Positions 17,069-24,689 are shown, numbered from the stretch's first letter. The stretch: 64,000 bases of DNA from a virus (IMGVR_UViG_3300025117_000028:124001-188000); one strand, 5' to 3'. Translations and numbers: made by a program. Notes: generated by a model from the sequence alone, not told the origin.

Positions 17069-17511
17069 ATTGCTTCTCCTATGGATGTGGGTATAGGCCA
17101 AGATAATGGCCAATTCATGAGTAGTTCATCTAAATTATTAGATTGTCGAACAAGAGTATGACGAGGAACAGTATGAACATTTCGGGCAAGAGCAGCTTCT
17201 ACACTTATACCAAAGTAACAGAAATTAACTTGATAATTTGCTTTTATTGCGGCATTATAATAAGGTTCAATTGCCCATTTAGTTAGATTTGTATTATCTA
17301 TGATAATAGTTTCTGCTTTAGCAAATAATGCTAAATGAAATTTATTTTGACAAGCTTTATGAGCTTGTTCAAGTTTTGTTGGATCCCAATTATATGTCCC
17401 ATCTTTTTCAAAGAAGTGATCTGCAGAACATATTACTGCATTGGGAAAATTTTTAGCGTAAGTACTTTTACCCGAACCAGATATACCAATGAAAATATTT
17501 ACAGTTTTCAT
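17065..17511 (-). CDS. P-loop kinase, N4BP2L/polynucleotide-kinase-like
   Basis: 148 residues. GISGSGKST is the Walker A loop (residues 8-16); SADHFF, the TYNWDPTKLEQAHKACQNKF segment and IIIDNTNLTKW are the signature of the N4BP2-like kinase family, related to the 5'-kinase domain of T4 polynucleotide kinase. With the RNA ligase at 10.5 kb it could form a repair pair that prepares and seals cut tRNA. GGAG before the ATG at 17511. Confidence 0.75.
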   Translation of the reverse strand: MKTVNIFIGISGSGKSTYAKNFPNAVICSADHFFEKDGTYNWDPTKLEQAHKACQNKFHLALFAKAETIIIDNTNLTKWAIEPYYNAAIKANYQVNFCYFGISVEAALARNVHTVPRHTLVRQSNNLDELLMNWPLSWPIPTSIGEAI

Positions 17512-17545
17512 GGCGTTAAACTCCAACTTTAAATTTTCAAAAAGA

Positions 17546-17926
17546 CTAAGGCCGTACACAACGCACCGCGTAGTCACGTATTTTATCGTTGTTGTTAGTA
17601 TCACTATAGTTAAAGTTTACATACCATGCATTATAGACGTAATAGAAGCAAGATAACAAGGACCAGAATTTATTTGATTTCATTGGTTTAACAATATTTT
17701 TTGGTCCAAAATCAAATAGTTGGAGAAGTTCTGCTCTTGTTGGAAGTCTTCCGCCTTGTTTTTCAGCCCAGTCCATGGCTTCTTCCCAAGCCATTGGTTT
17801 TTCAGCAATTGGTCCCCATTCCAGTCCTGTTTTAGGATCTTTTTGCCAGATGACTTCTTTAACAGGTTGATTAGATTCACATTCTTGACATAATTCTTGT
17901 AGTTTTTCAAGTATTTTGTAAGTCAT
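17546..17926 (-). CDS. C-type-lectin-like paralogue, MTCKILEKL subgroup
   Basis: 126 residues. MTYKILEKLQELCQECESNQ, DPKTGLEWGPIAEKPMAW, GGRLPTRAEL, FWSLLS and AVRCVRP. The end keeps the TTTTTGAAAATTT flank after the stop but the variable third is AT-rich with a run of three AAC codons, so it may be an old or unmutated target. Confidence 0.75.
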   Translation of the reverse strand: MTYKILEKLQELCQECESNQPVKEVIWQKDPKTGLEWGPIAEKPMAWEEAMDWAEKQGGRLPTRAELLQLFDFGPKNIVKPMKSNKFWSLLSCFYYVYNAWYVNFNYSDTNNNDKIRDYAVRCVRP

Positions 17927-17952
17927 GGTTTTCCTCTTGATTAATTAATTAT

Positions 17953-18191
17953 TTAGTTGTTTTCAAATACAATCTTTTCTTGTACTTTTGTACCGTCAAA
18001 ATAACACAGATTTCTTTTTGCTTCTTCTAGGGAAGAGAAAGTATTTTTGGATCGGGGATCTAATGATATGAAGGAATCATAGGACGACGCGTCATCCCAC
18101 CACGACCACGCAAACAGATTAATCTGCGTTGGATGACATATGTAACGCTGCCGTATATGCTCGTTCTTTCGACAATGCGAACTTTCTTCAT
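17953..18191 (-). pseudogene. Small gene split by a one-base frame change
   Basis: The frame from ATG 18191 (MKKVRIVERTSIYG...) stops early, while another frame of the same strand reads FAWSWWDDASSYDSFISLDP and on to KIVFENN with good codon use. Joining them needs one extra base near 18120-18128. The whole would be about 77 residues. Either a recent frameshift or a one-base sequence error. A 24-base stretch inside it recurs at 18359-18384. Confidence 0.5.
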
Positions 18192-18205
18192 TTTTTTTCT
18201 CTTGA

Positions 18206-18279
18206 TGGTCCCACTAGGATTTGAACCTAGACTCTCTGCTTATAAGGCAGAATAGCTAACCAATTACTACTATGGGACC
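18206..18279 (-). tRNA. tRNA-Ile (UAU)
   Basis: Seven-base acceptor stem GGTCCCA/TGGGACC, anticodon arm TCTGC-CTTATAA-GCAGA with anticodon TAT, T arm with loop TTCAAAT. Reads AUA, a codon common in this AT-rich phage. No CCA is encoded. Confidence 0.9.
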
Positions 18280-18301
18280 CTGTTTAAAATTATTAATAAT
18301 A

Positions 18302-18567
18302 TTAGAATTGAATTTCTTTTTTATAATGGATAATGCCATTTTGACACAAATAACCTAATTGATATGAAGGAATTATAGGATGAAATTTTTCCTTAGATAT
18401 ATATTTGCAATGATTTTTTATCAAGAATTCTTCCGTAATATAAGAATTTGTTTCATGATAAAAATTAGATTTCATTTTAATTTCAAAACCAACAAGTAAA
18501 ATTACAAAAATTATAGCAATGATACCTGCTACTTTTACAATTTTAGTTTGATTTATTTTTAACTCAT
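18302..18567 (-). pseudogene. Small membrane protein with disturbed start
   Basis: The frame ending at 18302 reads KINQTKIVKVAGIIAIIFVI..., one membrane helix followed by a 60-residue polar domain. The nearest ATG (18567) is one base out of frame, and no other good start precedes the helix. An internal ATG at about 18477 would lose the membrane segment. One-base indel or unusual start. Confidence 0.45.
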
Positions 18568-18585
18568 TTTAGATTTTAAAAAGGA

Positions 18586-18653
18586 TGACCATCGGTGGAA
18601 CTGCCCCATCCCTTCCTACGTACCATGTAGGGCTCTCTCTTGAGCTGATGGTC
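18586..18653 (-). tRNA. Compact tRNA-like cloverleaf, anticodon GGU (Thr)
   Basis: Perfect acceptor stem GACCATC/GATGGTC, D stem GCTC/GAGC and anticodon arm CCTAC-ATGGTAC-GTAGG. The T arm is GATGG-GGCAGTT-CCACC, without the usual TTCRA loop, and the D loop lacks GG. It may be a degenerate tRNA-Thr or a tRNA mimic. Confidence 0.5.
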
Positions 18654-18663
18654 TTTTGAAGAG

Positions 18664-18731
18664 TGGAGCCGTTGGAATCGAACCAACCTCCGTTCATGAC
18701 CGTAGCCAAAAACGTCTCCCAGAGTGCCCCA
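18664..18731 (-). tRNA. tRNA-like element with normal T arm, degenerate elsewhere
   Basis: T arm GTTGG-TTCGATT-CCAAC and a six-base acceptor stem (TGGGGC/GGCTCCA) are clear. No standard D or anticodon arm can be drawn in the 40 bases between. A decayed tRNA is likely; a 5'-TGGGGC start recalls tmRNA but the element is far too short. Confidence 0.4.
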
Positions 18732-18823
18732 TAAAATTAGTATGTAGCCCCTTCCGCGCTCATACTATATATCCTCTAGCTTTTTGAGTCAAAAGCCAAG
18801 GGTATTTACCTATGTAAGAAAGT

Positions 18824-18952
18824 TTATTCTTTGTGGAGATGTTCTTTGATATGTCCGCATGTTCGACTAGCGGCATCTAAGCCTAAAATGCCGACAATAG
18901 TCCCCAAGGCAGTAACTCCGATCCAGATTAGAGTATCTACGGCCCATTGCAT
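18824..18952 (-). CDS. Small membrane protein, paralogue of the 30534 gene
   Basis: 42 residues; MQWAVDTLIWIGVTALGTIV is one membrane helix and is close to MQFILDSIIWLVITALGTFL of the gene at 30534. GGAG precedes the start. Could act in holin-like or membrane-anchoring roles; unknown. Confidence 0.6.
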   Translation of the reverse strand: MQWAVDTLIWIGVTALGTIVGILGLDAASRTCGHIKEHLHKE

Positions 18953-18966
18953 ATGTACTCCTTGAT

Positions 18967-19563
18967 TTAACCCTCTAGCAGAGGAAGGCGAGCATCATTA
19001 GTCGCTAAACCAAGACTGGTTTCGTTTGGATACTCAAGGCTTTGGAGATACTTGTCCAAGTCTTTTCCGTCCTTGGCATTGGCAAGATTGTAAATTTTTA
19101 CCCCTGCTTTCTTAGCCAGACGGCAAAGTTGCGCAGTGTCACCAGTAGGATCTTTCTCGAAACAAGTGATCATAAAAGAACTAGGATCGTTCAAGTTGTC
19201 TCCAAGAATCATGTAGCTAGTGCGTGCCATGATCTTGCGAGTCGGCGTTTTGAGATGAGACCAGTTGATTTCGACATTGTTGCCTTCTTCATTGACACCA
19301 AGTCGATACCAATTTTGCTCTGCAATACAGTAGGCTTGACGGCTAATCCTATTGTGTTGACTGGGATGGTTATTGAAGTTTGTCCAAGGCAAATATACGC
19401 TACACCTAAAGCCCGCTCCTTCTTCAAAGGCTTTCGAGACATTCGTTTCTCCACCAAGTCGAGCAATAAATCCCAACTTAGAGAGACGTTTGGCAAACGC
19501 CGTAAAACGGTCCAAATTTTCTTGACTCACTTCCCGATCTGCTGAACCAGTGTAAAAACGCAT
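18967..19563 (-). CDS. SLOG-family (DprA/YpsA-like Rossmann) protein, divergent copy
   Basis: 198 residues. FYTGSADREV at the start, LGFIARLGGETNVSKAFEEG in the middle and VYLPWTNFNN parallel GIGSRETP, GYTLYSGAAQGADAAFEAG and IFLPWPKFND of the second copy at 29652, but the conserved GxGSR and SGGAxGAD residues are altered, so ligand binding may be lost or changed. SLOG domains bind nucleotides or nucleotide-derived ligands. Strong GAGGAGG ribosome binding site. Confidence 0.65.
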   Translation of the reverse strand: MRFYTGSADREVSQENLDRFTAFAKRLSKLGFIARLGGETNVSKAFEEGAGFRCSVYLPWTNFNNHPSQHNRISRQAYCIAEQNWYRLGVNEEGNNVEINWSHLKTPTRKIMARTSYMILGDNLNDPSSFMITCFEKDPTGDTAQLCRLAKKAGVKIYNLANAKDGKDLDKYLQSLEYPNETSLGLATNDARLPLLEG

Positions 19564-19640
19564 GGCTTACCTCCTCAGGTAGCTTTTTAAACAACACAAA
19601 GCATTAAATCTTTGTGTCAATACTTGAATTTTCAAAAAGA

Positions 19641-19961
19641 TCACGGCCGCACACAACGCGCGTCGTAGTCGTTATCCTTATTGTCGAGGCCGACGTAGCC
19701 GTAGTCGAAATTCACGTACCACGCGAAGACGGAGTTGTAGACGTAGGACGACGACGACCAGAATAGACCTCTCAATCCCTCCAGCCCCGGAGCTGTCTTC
19801 CCGGTTTCCCTATCAATGGCATTCATTAATTCATTGACTCCCGGAAGATACCAGTCGTCAAAGCCAAGGTGCTTCTCTGCGTTGAGCTTGGTTGGAAGGT
19901 TTATTGCCTCTTGCCAAGTGCATTGAAATTGTTTACTAATTTTGTTGGTATAGTCTTTCAT
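19641..19961 (-). CDS. C-type-lectin-like paralogue with clear DGR variable region
   Basis: 106 residues. Its N-terminal half differs from the other copies (TWQEAINLPTKLNAE, DWYLPGVNELMNAI, typical DUF1566), while the last 40 residues are almost the same scaffold as the 28424 and 21305 copies. FWSSSS to DARCVRP is GC-rich and full of NNC codons. This shows one variable-region cassette grafted on a different lectin body. Confidence 0.8.
   Translation of the reverse strand: MKDYTNKISKQFQCTWQEAINLPTKLNAEKHLGFDDWYLPGVNELMNAIDRETGKTAPGLEGLRGLFWSSSSYVYNSVFAWYVNFDYGYVGLDNKDNDYDARCVRP
19644..19763 (-). repeat. DGR-like variable region, copy 2
   Basis: From ccagaa (FW) to the stop. Compared with copies at 21305 and 28424, 19 of 21 differing codons keep their third base (C or T) and vary only in positions one and two, as expected if AAC/AAT codons of a template are mutated at adenines. 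Followed by TCTTTTTGAAAATTC. Confidence 0.75.
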
Positions 19962-19962
19962 A

Positions 19963-20271
19963 TTAGATATAACCTCCTGAAATGAAAGCTGTATAATCTG
20001 AATTAGTTTGGAAACCTTCTTGGTCTAACGCTATTCTTACCTGGTTAATATCAAAAGGATCCCAAAATACTTTATCAAAGCTATAACAAAATTCCATTTC
20101 TTTAACAAGTCCAATACTTTCAAAATATTTAAATTCTTGAAATGTTTCCTCGCTTTTACAATAACGATATTTATTCCAGAATTTAACCGGACAAATATTT
20201 ATTGTAAACATTCCAGGGTTATCAGGATCATCAAGAAAAACATAATAAAAATCTGAACCTGTAGTTTTCAT
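19963..20271 (-). CDS. 'FYY' family protein, copy 3 of 3
   Basis: 102 residues. GSDFYYVFLDDPDNPG at the start, INICPVKFWNKYRYC, and QVRIALDQEGF before a polar tail match the copies at 13773 and 14531. It directly precedes the variable lectin gene, as copy 2 follows another, so family and lectins may work together. Confidence 0.65.
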   Translation of the reverse strand: MKTTGSDFYYVFLDDPDNPGMFTINICPVKFWNKYRYCKSEETFQEFKYFESIGLVKEMEFCYSFDKVFWDPFDINQVRIALDQEGFQTNSDYTAFISGGYI

Positions 20272-20279
20272 ATTAATCC

Positions 20280-20594
20280 TTACACAGGAATATTATTTAT
20301 GGTATTTTTTGTCAATTCTTCTTTTACCATTTGCTCTATTTCTAGATTGAAGCTTTTAACTGTAATTTCAAATGCTTCGTCAAAATCAGGATTTTGTAAT
20401 TTTTCTTTAATTTCTTTCCATGTCATATTTTTGTACGCCAAACAACATAGAAAGGCATAAGTATTTATTAGCGTAAGTAGTCTTTGTTCAATTGAATTAG
20501 GATCATTTCTATTATCTAGTGCGAGAGAAGCAGCCATGTGTTTTGCATCAAGAATCATTTTTTGTACTTCTTCGTTATTTTTAAAAATAAGCAT
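20280..20594 (-). CDS. Unknown helical protein
   Basis: 104 residues, predicted all helical (SIEQRLLTLINTYAFLCCLAY, WKEIKEKLQ). AAGGAG before the ATG. No family recognised. Confidence 0.6.
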   Translation of the reverse strand: MLIFKNNEEVQKMILDAKHMAASLALDNRNDPNSIEQRLLTLINTYAFLCCLAYKNMTWKEIKEKLQNPDFDEAFEITVKSFNLEIEQMVKEELTKNTINNIPV

Positions 20595-20603
20595 ATTTGC
20601 TCC

Positions 20604-20864
20604 TTATTGATGAAAGCGTTTTTGATAGTCTTTTCCATATTTGCAAAGTTCAACAATATATTCTTCTGTCAACAAATCACGAACTTCTTTCTCGAAGTCT
20701 ACATTGTCAATGTTTGCGAGTATAACGGCTTTGATAAATCCTTTGATAAGACCACGGATAAGAAATGGGAAAGGTACTGTCATCCATAACGGATGTTGAG
20801 ATGTCCAAGTAGAAAACGCAGCACTAATTGTTTGAGAGAGGCTTTCTTCAACTAAAGTATACAT
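20604..20864 (-). CDS. Unknown protein with amphipathic or membrane helix
   Basis: 86 residues; PFPFLIRGLIKGFIKAVILA is a hydrophobic helix with three Lys/Arg, so peripheral membrane contact is possible. Very strong GAGGAGG site. Unknown role. Confidence 0.55.
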   Translation of the reverse strand: MYTLVEESLSQTISAAFSTWTSQHPLWMTVPFPFLIRGLIKGFIKAVILANIDNVDFEKEVRDLLTEEYIVELCKYGKDYQKRFHQ

Positions 20865-20879
20865 ATAATCCTCCTCGGA

Positions 20880-21269
20880 TTATTGGCCTAAGCCTGCTTC
20901 ATATTGCAATACATAATCTAAGGCATGTTGAAGATCTGCATCATTGAAGTTAAGATTGTTTAGTTTAGTTTTTAAATCATCAGGAACGAAGACCCATCCA
21001 GGTCTACTTTGTAAATATTCAATATAATTTTTGTCCATTTTTTGTGCAACATTATCTTTCATAGCTAGAAAAAGTCTTGACGCACAAACCCATTTTGTTT
21101 TTAGATTGTCTTGTAACCTAGCAAAAGTTCCTGGTTGCCAAGAATCAATGAAATTTTTATTTTTTAGTAAATTTTTGCACAAAGATTTTTTGTCAAGATT
21201 TATATCGAGATTAAGATTATAACAATCTAATACATATTTATCTTTATTATAAAGAGTGCATGTAATCAT
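20880..21269 (-). CDS. Unknown protein
   Basis: 129 residues from the ATG at 21269 (GGAGAGAATC upstream). Lys/Leu-rich with SWQPGTFARLQDNLKTKWVC. No recognised family. The start lies only 14 bases beyond the flank of the broken lectin gene. Confidence 0.55.
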   Translation of the reverse strand: MITCTLYNKDKYVLDCYNLNLDINLDKKSLCKNLLKNKNFIDSWQPGTFARLQDNLKTKWVCASRLFLAMKDNVAQKMDKNYIEYLQSRPGWVFVPDDLKTKLNNLNFNDADLQHALDYVLQYEAGLGQ

Positions 21270-21304
21270 GATTCTCTCCAAGTTTCAAATTTTCAAACTG
21301 ATCA

Positions 21305-21424
21305 CTACCGCACACAACGCGCGTAGAGGTAGTTAACCTTAAAGTCGTAGTTGACGAAGCCGTAGCCGAAACCCACGTACCACGCGTAGTCGGTGTCGTT
21401 GACGTGGGACGACGACGACCAGAA
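21305..21424 (-). repeat. DGR-like variable region, copy 3
   Basis: GC-rich block from FWSSSS to the stop with NNC codons at the same sites as copies 2 and 5; flank GATCAGTTTGAAAATTTGAAA follows the stop in part. Confidence 0.7.
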
Positions 21425-21612
21425 ATTCTTATCGCGCATGGGCCAACTATTTCCTCCGGCCACTCGTCACAGAGTTGTACCAGTTCCCACCGTTTGGCTA
21501 CACGTCCTCCTTGCTTTTTTGCCCACTCCTGAGCCTCGTTCCATGTCATTCTTTTCTCAGAGATTGGTCCCCATTCTTTTCCGGTTTCCATATCTTTGAT
21601 CCACTTGCTCAT
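21305..21612 (-). pseudogene. C-type-lectin-like paralogue with variable region, frame broken by one base
   Basis: From ATG 21612 the frame reads MSKWIKDMETGKEWGPISEK, GGRVAKRWEL and stays good to EEIVGP near 21446. It then needs one extra base in a C run (about 21441-21446) to continue as MRDKNFWSSSSHVNDTDYAW and end in YARCVR with a TAG at 21305. Without it the frame reads into a nonsense tail. All family residues are present in the second frame, so the break is recent or a sequence error. Confidence 0.7.
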
Positions 21613-21860
21613 GGCGCGGTCCTCTTGGTTATATCGATTTCGTCGCGCAGTTTGTTGATCTTGTGAGCAATGTCGTTGATAGAACAAACAAGGTCCAAGG
21701 CAATATTGATTCCAATCGAATCAATAAGCTCATCCAACAAACCCTGATAGTGTCCCAACAGGTACGCCTGGTTTGACGATGTTTTTACGTCGTAATTGTA
21801 ACGCCAATTGTGTCCTCCACTTTTCCTGCACCTCATGTATTCGTTGAGTCTCTCGCTCAT
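21609..21860 (-). CDS. Unknown protein, ends in RTAP junction
   Basis: 83 residues from the ATG at 21860 (AGGAGGACTGCTCC upstream). Helical C-terminus (INDIAHKINKLRDEIDI). The last codons KRTAP overlap the ribosome binding site and ATG of the next gene. Unknown family. Confidence 0.55.
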   Translation of the reverse strand: MSERLNEYMRCRKSGGHNWRYNYDVKTSSNQAYLLGHYQGLLDELIDSIGINIALDLVCSINDIAHKINKLRDEIDITKRTAP

Positions 21861-22060
21861 GGAGCAGTCCTCCTGGCCTGATTTAGCTTTTTCAGAAGAA
21901 AGCCTATACATCCAAAGATGTCAAACTTGTTTATTTCTATTGGATTTTTATGCCACCTTCCGATCCAATAGCTATTCTTTTTTAGGATTCTTGGCCACTC
22001 GTCAGGGCCAATGATGATGTGCCAAATTATGATACGAATGTTGACGAAATCGCCACTCAT
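21857..22060 (-). CDS. Small unknown protein, ends in RRTAP junction
   Basis: 67 residues, Trp- and Ile-rich (IIIWHIIIGPDEWPRIL). Final residues ARRTAP are encoded by the AGGAGGACTGCTCCATGA junction that starts the next gene. Unknown. Confidence 0.5.
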   Translation of the reverse strand: MSGDFVNIRIIIWHIIIGPDEWPRILKKNSYWIGRWHKNPIEINKFDIFGCIGFLLKKLNQARRTAP

Positions 22061-22085
22061 GGCTCCTCCCAGGTATCAAGACCGA

Positions 22086-22205
22086 TCACGGCCGCACACA
22101 ACGCGCGTAGTTGTAGCTATCCTTACTGACGTAGTCGACGAGGCCGTAGTTGAAATTCATGAACCACGCGCAGCCGGTGTGGCCACCGTCGTATGAGGAC
22201 CAGAA
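22086..22205 (-). repeat. DGR-like variable region, copy 4
   Basis: NNC-rich block ending GCGCGTTGTGTGCGGCCGTGATC. The T-rich flank after the stop is shortened here (GATCGGTCTTGATACC), unlike the other copies. Confidence 0.65.
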
Positions 22206-22394
22206 TATTTTCCCCTTCATTGTTACTTTAATCTCTTCTAGGCCTTCATGAAAGAGGTAACACAACTCCCAAGGTTTAGCCTGCTTTCCACCCAGTTCCT
22301 TACACCAGGCTTCTGCCTCATCCCAGGTCATCCTTTCTTTAGATTCAGGTCCCCATTCTAATCCGGTTTTAGGATCTTTCTGCCAGATTGTCAT
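22086..22394 (-). CDS. C-type-lectin-like paralogue with variable region, short form
   Basis: 102 residues. MTIWQKDPKTGLEWGPESKE, GGKQAKPWEL (LPTR motif replaced), FWSSYDGG and YARCVRP. The start overlaps the end of the phosphatase gene by 26 bases. The variable third is GC-rich, with one codon fewer than the other copies. Confidence 0.8.
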   Translation of the reverse strand: MTIWQKDPKTGLEWGPESKERMTWDEAEAWCKELGGKQAKPWELCYLFHEGLEEIKVTMKGKIFWSSYDGGHTGCAWFMNFNYGLVDYVSKDSYNYARCVRP

Positions 22395-22809
22395 AAGTTT
22401 TCCTCATTGTTTTGACTATGTGTTGGTTAGGTATGATATTAGGATTCCGTTCTTTGAAAACTGAGTATTCCTCTCCGTGAAGATCATTAAGAAATGTTCC
22501 GACTGCTCCAGAACGAGAAATTCCAGCAGCACAATGTATGACAAAATTTTCTGTCTCATGTCCTTTAACAAAATCTAAGATTTGTTTGGCATGTTCTTCT
22601 TGAAAAAGAATATACTCAGGATGTTCCGGAACAGTTTCATCAATATCGAAGAACACTAGAGAAAGTATTCTTATATTTTGTGCGAGAGTTTTTATTACTT
22701 CGGCTTCTTCTAATGTATCATTGATAGAAATGATATTAATATTAGGACGAAATTCTTGTTTTTCAAGTATCTCTTTTACGAAAGTTCTTGGGAATATCCA
22801 AATCTTCAT
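22369..22809 (-). CDS. Dual-specificity/tyrosine phosphatase-like protein
   Basis: 146 residues from the ATG at 22809. HCAAGISRSGA is the Cys-x5-Arg loop (Cys about residue 94) and FFDIDETVPEHPE the general-acid Asp region. Size and spacing match small phage DSP-type phosphatases. Substrate unknown; phosphoproteins or phosphorylated RNA ends are options. Confidence 0.8.
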   Translation of the reverse strand: MKIWIFPRTFVKEILEKQEFRPNINIISINDTLEEAEVIKTLAQNIRILSLVFFDIDETVPEHPEYILFQEEHAKQILDFVKGHETENFVIHCAAGISRSGAVGTFLNDLHGEEYSVFKERNPNIIPNQHIVKTMRKTYDNLAERS

Positions 22810-22862
22810 GATTCTTCTTCTCCATCGCTCGTTCTTTTCCGCATTGCTTCGCTTGTGCTTAA

Positions 22863-23273
22863 TTATGGCGCAGTCCTCCTGATGTCGGTGGCGGCGAGCT
22901 TGTCCGGGCCGATGCTTCCGTCTGGCTGGAGGTAGCCTGGTTTGCAATTTTCAACCAAACAAGATGAGCAGGGCATGAGGTCACCTAATGTACACCCGTT
23001 GTCACACTCGTCTTCATTGTACAACCCACCGAAGTTGTTGGTGGTCAGATGTTGGAGTGTTATTCCTTTGACGTTCATGTTGGCTCCCTCTGGATTGTCC
23101 GGGCCGATCTTGCCGTCGGGCTGGAGATAACCGTATTCGCAACCTAACATGAAAGCACATCTCTCCATCGCCGTGCAGGAACACACTACTTCCTGTGTTT
23201 CTCTCGCCATCCTGTAGAGCCCGTGGTATCCGTTCGCGTCGCGGTGTTGCCGTGCGGCGTCGATCACGTACAT
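22863..23273 (-). CDS. Cys-rich protein with two GYLQPDG repeats
   Basis: 136 residues. YGYLQPDGKIGPDN and PGYLQPDGSIGPDK are internal repeats, and ten cysteines occur (ERCAFMLGC, CDNGC, CSSC). It ends in IRRTAP at the AGGAGGACTGC junction, but the following ATG is ATA here, so coupling to the next gene is lost. Unknown function. Confidence 0.55.
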   Translation of the reverse strand: MYVIDAARQHRDANGYHGLYRMARETQEVVCSCTAMERCAFMLGCEYGYLQPDGKIGPDNPEGANMNVKGITLQHLTTNNFGGLYNEDECDNGCTLGDLMPCSSCLVENCKPGYLQPDGSIGPDKLAATDIRRTAP

Positions 23274-23274
23274 G

Positions 23275-23526
23275 CTATCTCCTTGGATTACTTGTTTCTT
23301 GGTACAGTTTCACGGCATCGTCGGCGACTTGTGCCTCCTTGGCTTGTTTGATCTTGCGGTACACTGTTACCGCGTTGTCGGCGGTTTCCCAGGAGATGTC
23401 TCCCCCGTTGTACCGCAGTGTTTCAATGAACGCCGCCGCCCATATCAGCCGCTCCATGTCGATGGATGTGGTTGTGGGCCTTTGGTTTTCCTTGAAGTCA
23501 TCGATAATATTTTCAGTAAAGCTCAT
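23275..23526 (-). CDS. Unknown helical protein
   Basis: 83 residues; LIWAAAFIETLRYNGGDISWET, VYRKIKQAKEAQVADDAVKL. AAGGAGG site; overlaps the upstream gene by four bases. No family recognised. Confidence 0.55.
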   Translation of the reverse strand: MSFTENIIDDFKENQRPTTTSIDMERLIWAAAFIETLRYNGGDISWETADNAVTVYRKIKQAKEAQVADDAVKLYQETSNPRR

Positions 23527-23786
23527 TTCGCCTCCTTGTCTTGTTTATCTTCTTCTTCATTTTCTTCTCTTTCTTGTATCGCATAGAGAATTGCTTCTCG
23601 AATAGTCTTTTTCCATTGTTCTTTTTCAATAATGAAAGTCGTAACAAGGTCACTTGGAACTTCCATGGGACATTCTTGGAAACCAGAAGAAGAAATAGCC
23701 CAATGTCCTCTGTCGTCAGAGATAAGAGCATAGCCTTCTTGATCTTCTAACCAATTAATCAATTCACTATCAGTATAAGTATTCAT
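23523..23786 (-). CDS. Unknown protein with acidic C-terminus
   Basis: 87 residues; ELINWLEDQEGYALISDDRGHWAIS then helical, ending in Glu/Lys-rich QEREENEEEDKQ. Unknown. Confidence 0.6.
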   Translation of the reverse strand: MNTYTDSELINWLEDQEGYALISDDRGHWAISSSGFQECPMEVPSDLVTTFIIEKEQWKKTIREAILYAIQEREENEEEDKQDKEAK

Positions 23787-23807
23787 GGTTTTTCCTCAAG
23801 GTTAAAC

Positions 23808-24197
23808 TTAATTTTTTTCATGTGTCTTATAATATTGATAATAGAGAGGAAGAACTTGCTGTATAAATTCACTTGGGAGAACAATATTCCATAAAAGTTT
23901 ATAAACACTTGAAATAGCAGACGGACCGCGTATTTCTCCTGAAGTCAGCATGTCCATTATTTCTTTATAGGCCATATAATGTTTATCATAAAAAGTTACA
24001 GAAGTTTTTTCCTTCCAATATGGGCCTTCGTTTTCTGGAAATCTTTGTTCTTTAAGTGTTACTTGAAAGTAAGACCCTTGATTCCAATAACCGAATTCAA
24101 AAACTAATTGTTGTTGATCTACATAATATTTAGGTTCTTGTCGTGGAGGAGCAACATCTGAAGATAAGTCTTGTATGAACTGAATACTTAATCTCAT
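23808..24197 (-). CDS. Unknown protein
   Basis: 129 residues, aromatic-rich with beta strands (LVFEFGYWNQGSYFQVTLKE) and a helical C-terminus. GAAG before the ATG, and a TGACAAAAG element 35 bases upstream. No family recognised. Confidence 0.6.
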   Translation of the reverse strand: MRLSIQFIQDLSSDVAPPRQEPKYYVDQQQLVFEFGYWNQGSYFQVTLKEQRFPENEGPYWKEKTSVTFYDKHYMAYKEIMDMLTSGEIRGPSAISSVYKLLWNIVLPSEFIQQVLPLYYQYYKTHEKN

Positions 24198-24241
24198 AAT
24201 TTACTTCTATTATAAAAGGTTGTTTCTTTTGTCATAAACTT

Positions 24242-24432
24242 TTATTTTTCCCAGCCTACATTTTTACTGGCTTGGACATGATCACATGTCCGTTTTTTTT
24301 CTACTATTACTTTACTGTAATACTTGCCAGTTTCACCTTGAAACCAAGGATCACCGGCTGGTGCAAATCTCCATTTATATAATAATTCTTCATACGAAGC
24401 ATTTCAATCCGTTGTTTTTGTTGCTCTGTCAT
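24242..24432 (-). pseudogene. Small gene split by a one-base frame change
   Basis: The frame from ATG 24432 (MTEQQKQRIEMLR) is followed after one missing base by YEELLYKWRFAPAGDPWFQG and on to NVGWEK, TAA at 24242. In the given frame it stops earlier. Total about 64 residues. The second half is typical protein (WxxP, then a basic tail). Confidence 0.5.
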
Positions 24433-24689
24433 ATTTCCTCCATAGAAACAAGAGAGTTGATAAAGCCTATATATCCCTTGTCTGAAAAGGTCTGCTTTAT
24501 ATATTGATACCTTTTATTGTAAGCCAAATAATATCTGCCATCAGAACTACATTGTTTAAGAAGTCTAAGAATAATGTCAAATTTAGTTTCAAGCAGGCCA
24601 AACTGATCCTTGCTGATTGCCTTTGCTTCTTCTTCGAATTCATCAAATAAGTCCAAAATAGCTTGTTCATAGCCACATTCATTGCACAT
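24429..24689 (-). CDS. Unknown helical protein
   Basis: 86 residues from the ATG at 24689 (AGAGG upstream). Acidic helices DLFDEFEEEAKAISKD and ILRLLKQC; N-terminal MCNECGY Cys pair. Unknown. Confidence 0.55.
   Translation of the reverse strand: MCNECGYEQAILDLFDEFEEEAKAISKDQFGLLETKFDIILRLLKQCSSDGRYYLAYNKRYQYIKQTFSDKGYIGFINSLVSMEEI

Noticed and set aside
18664-18731. tmRNA
   Set aside because: Only the acceptor and T arm resemble tmRNA; 68 nt leaves no room for the tag frame or pseudoknots.
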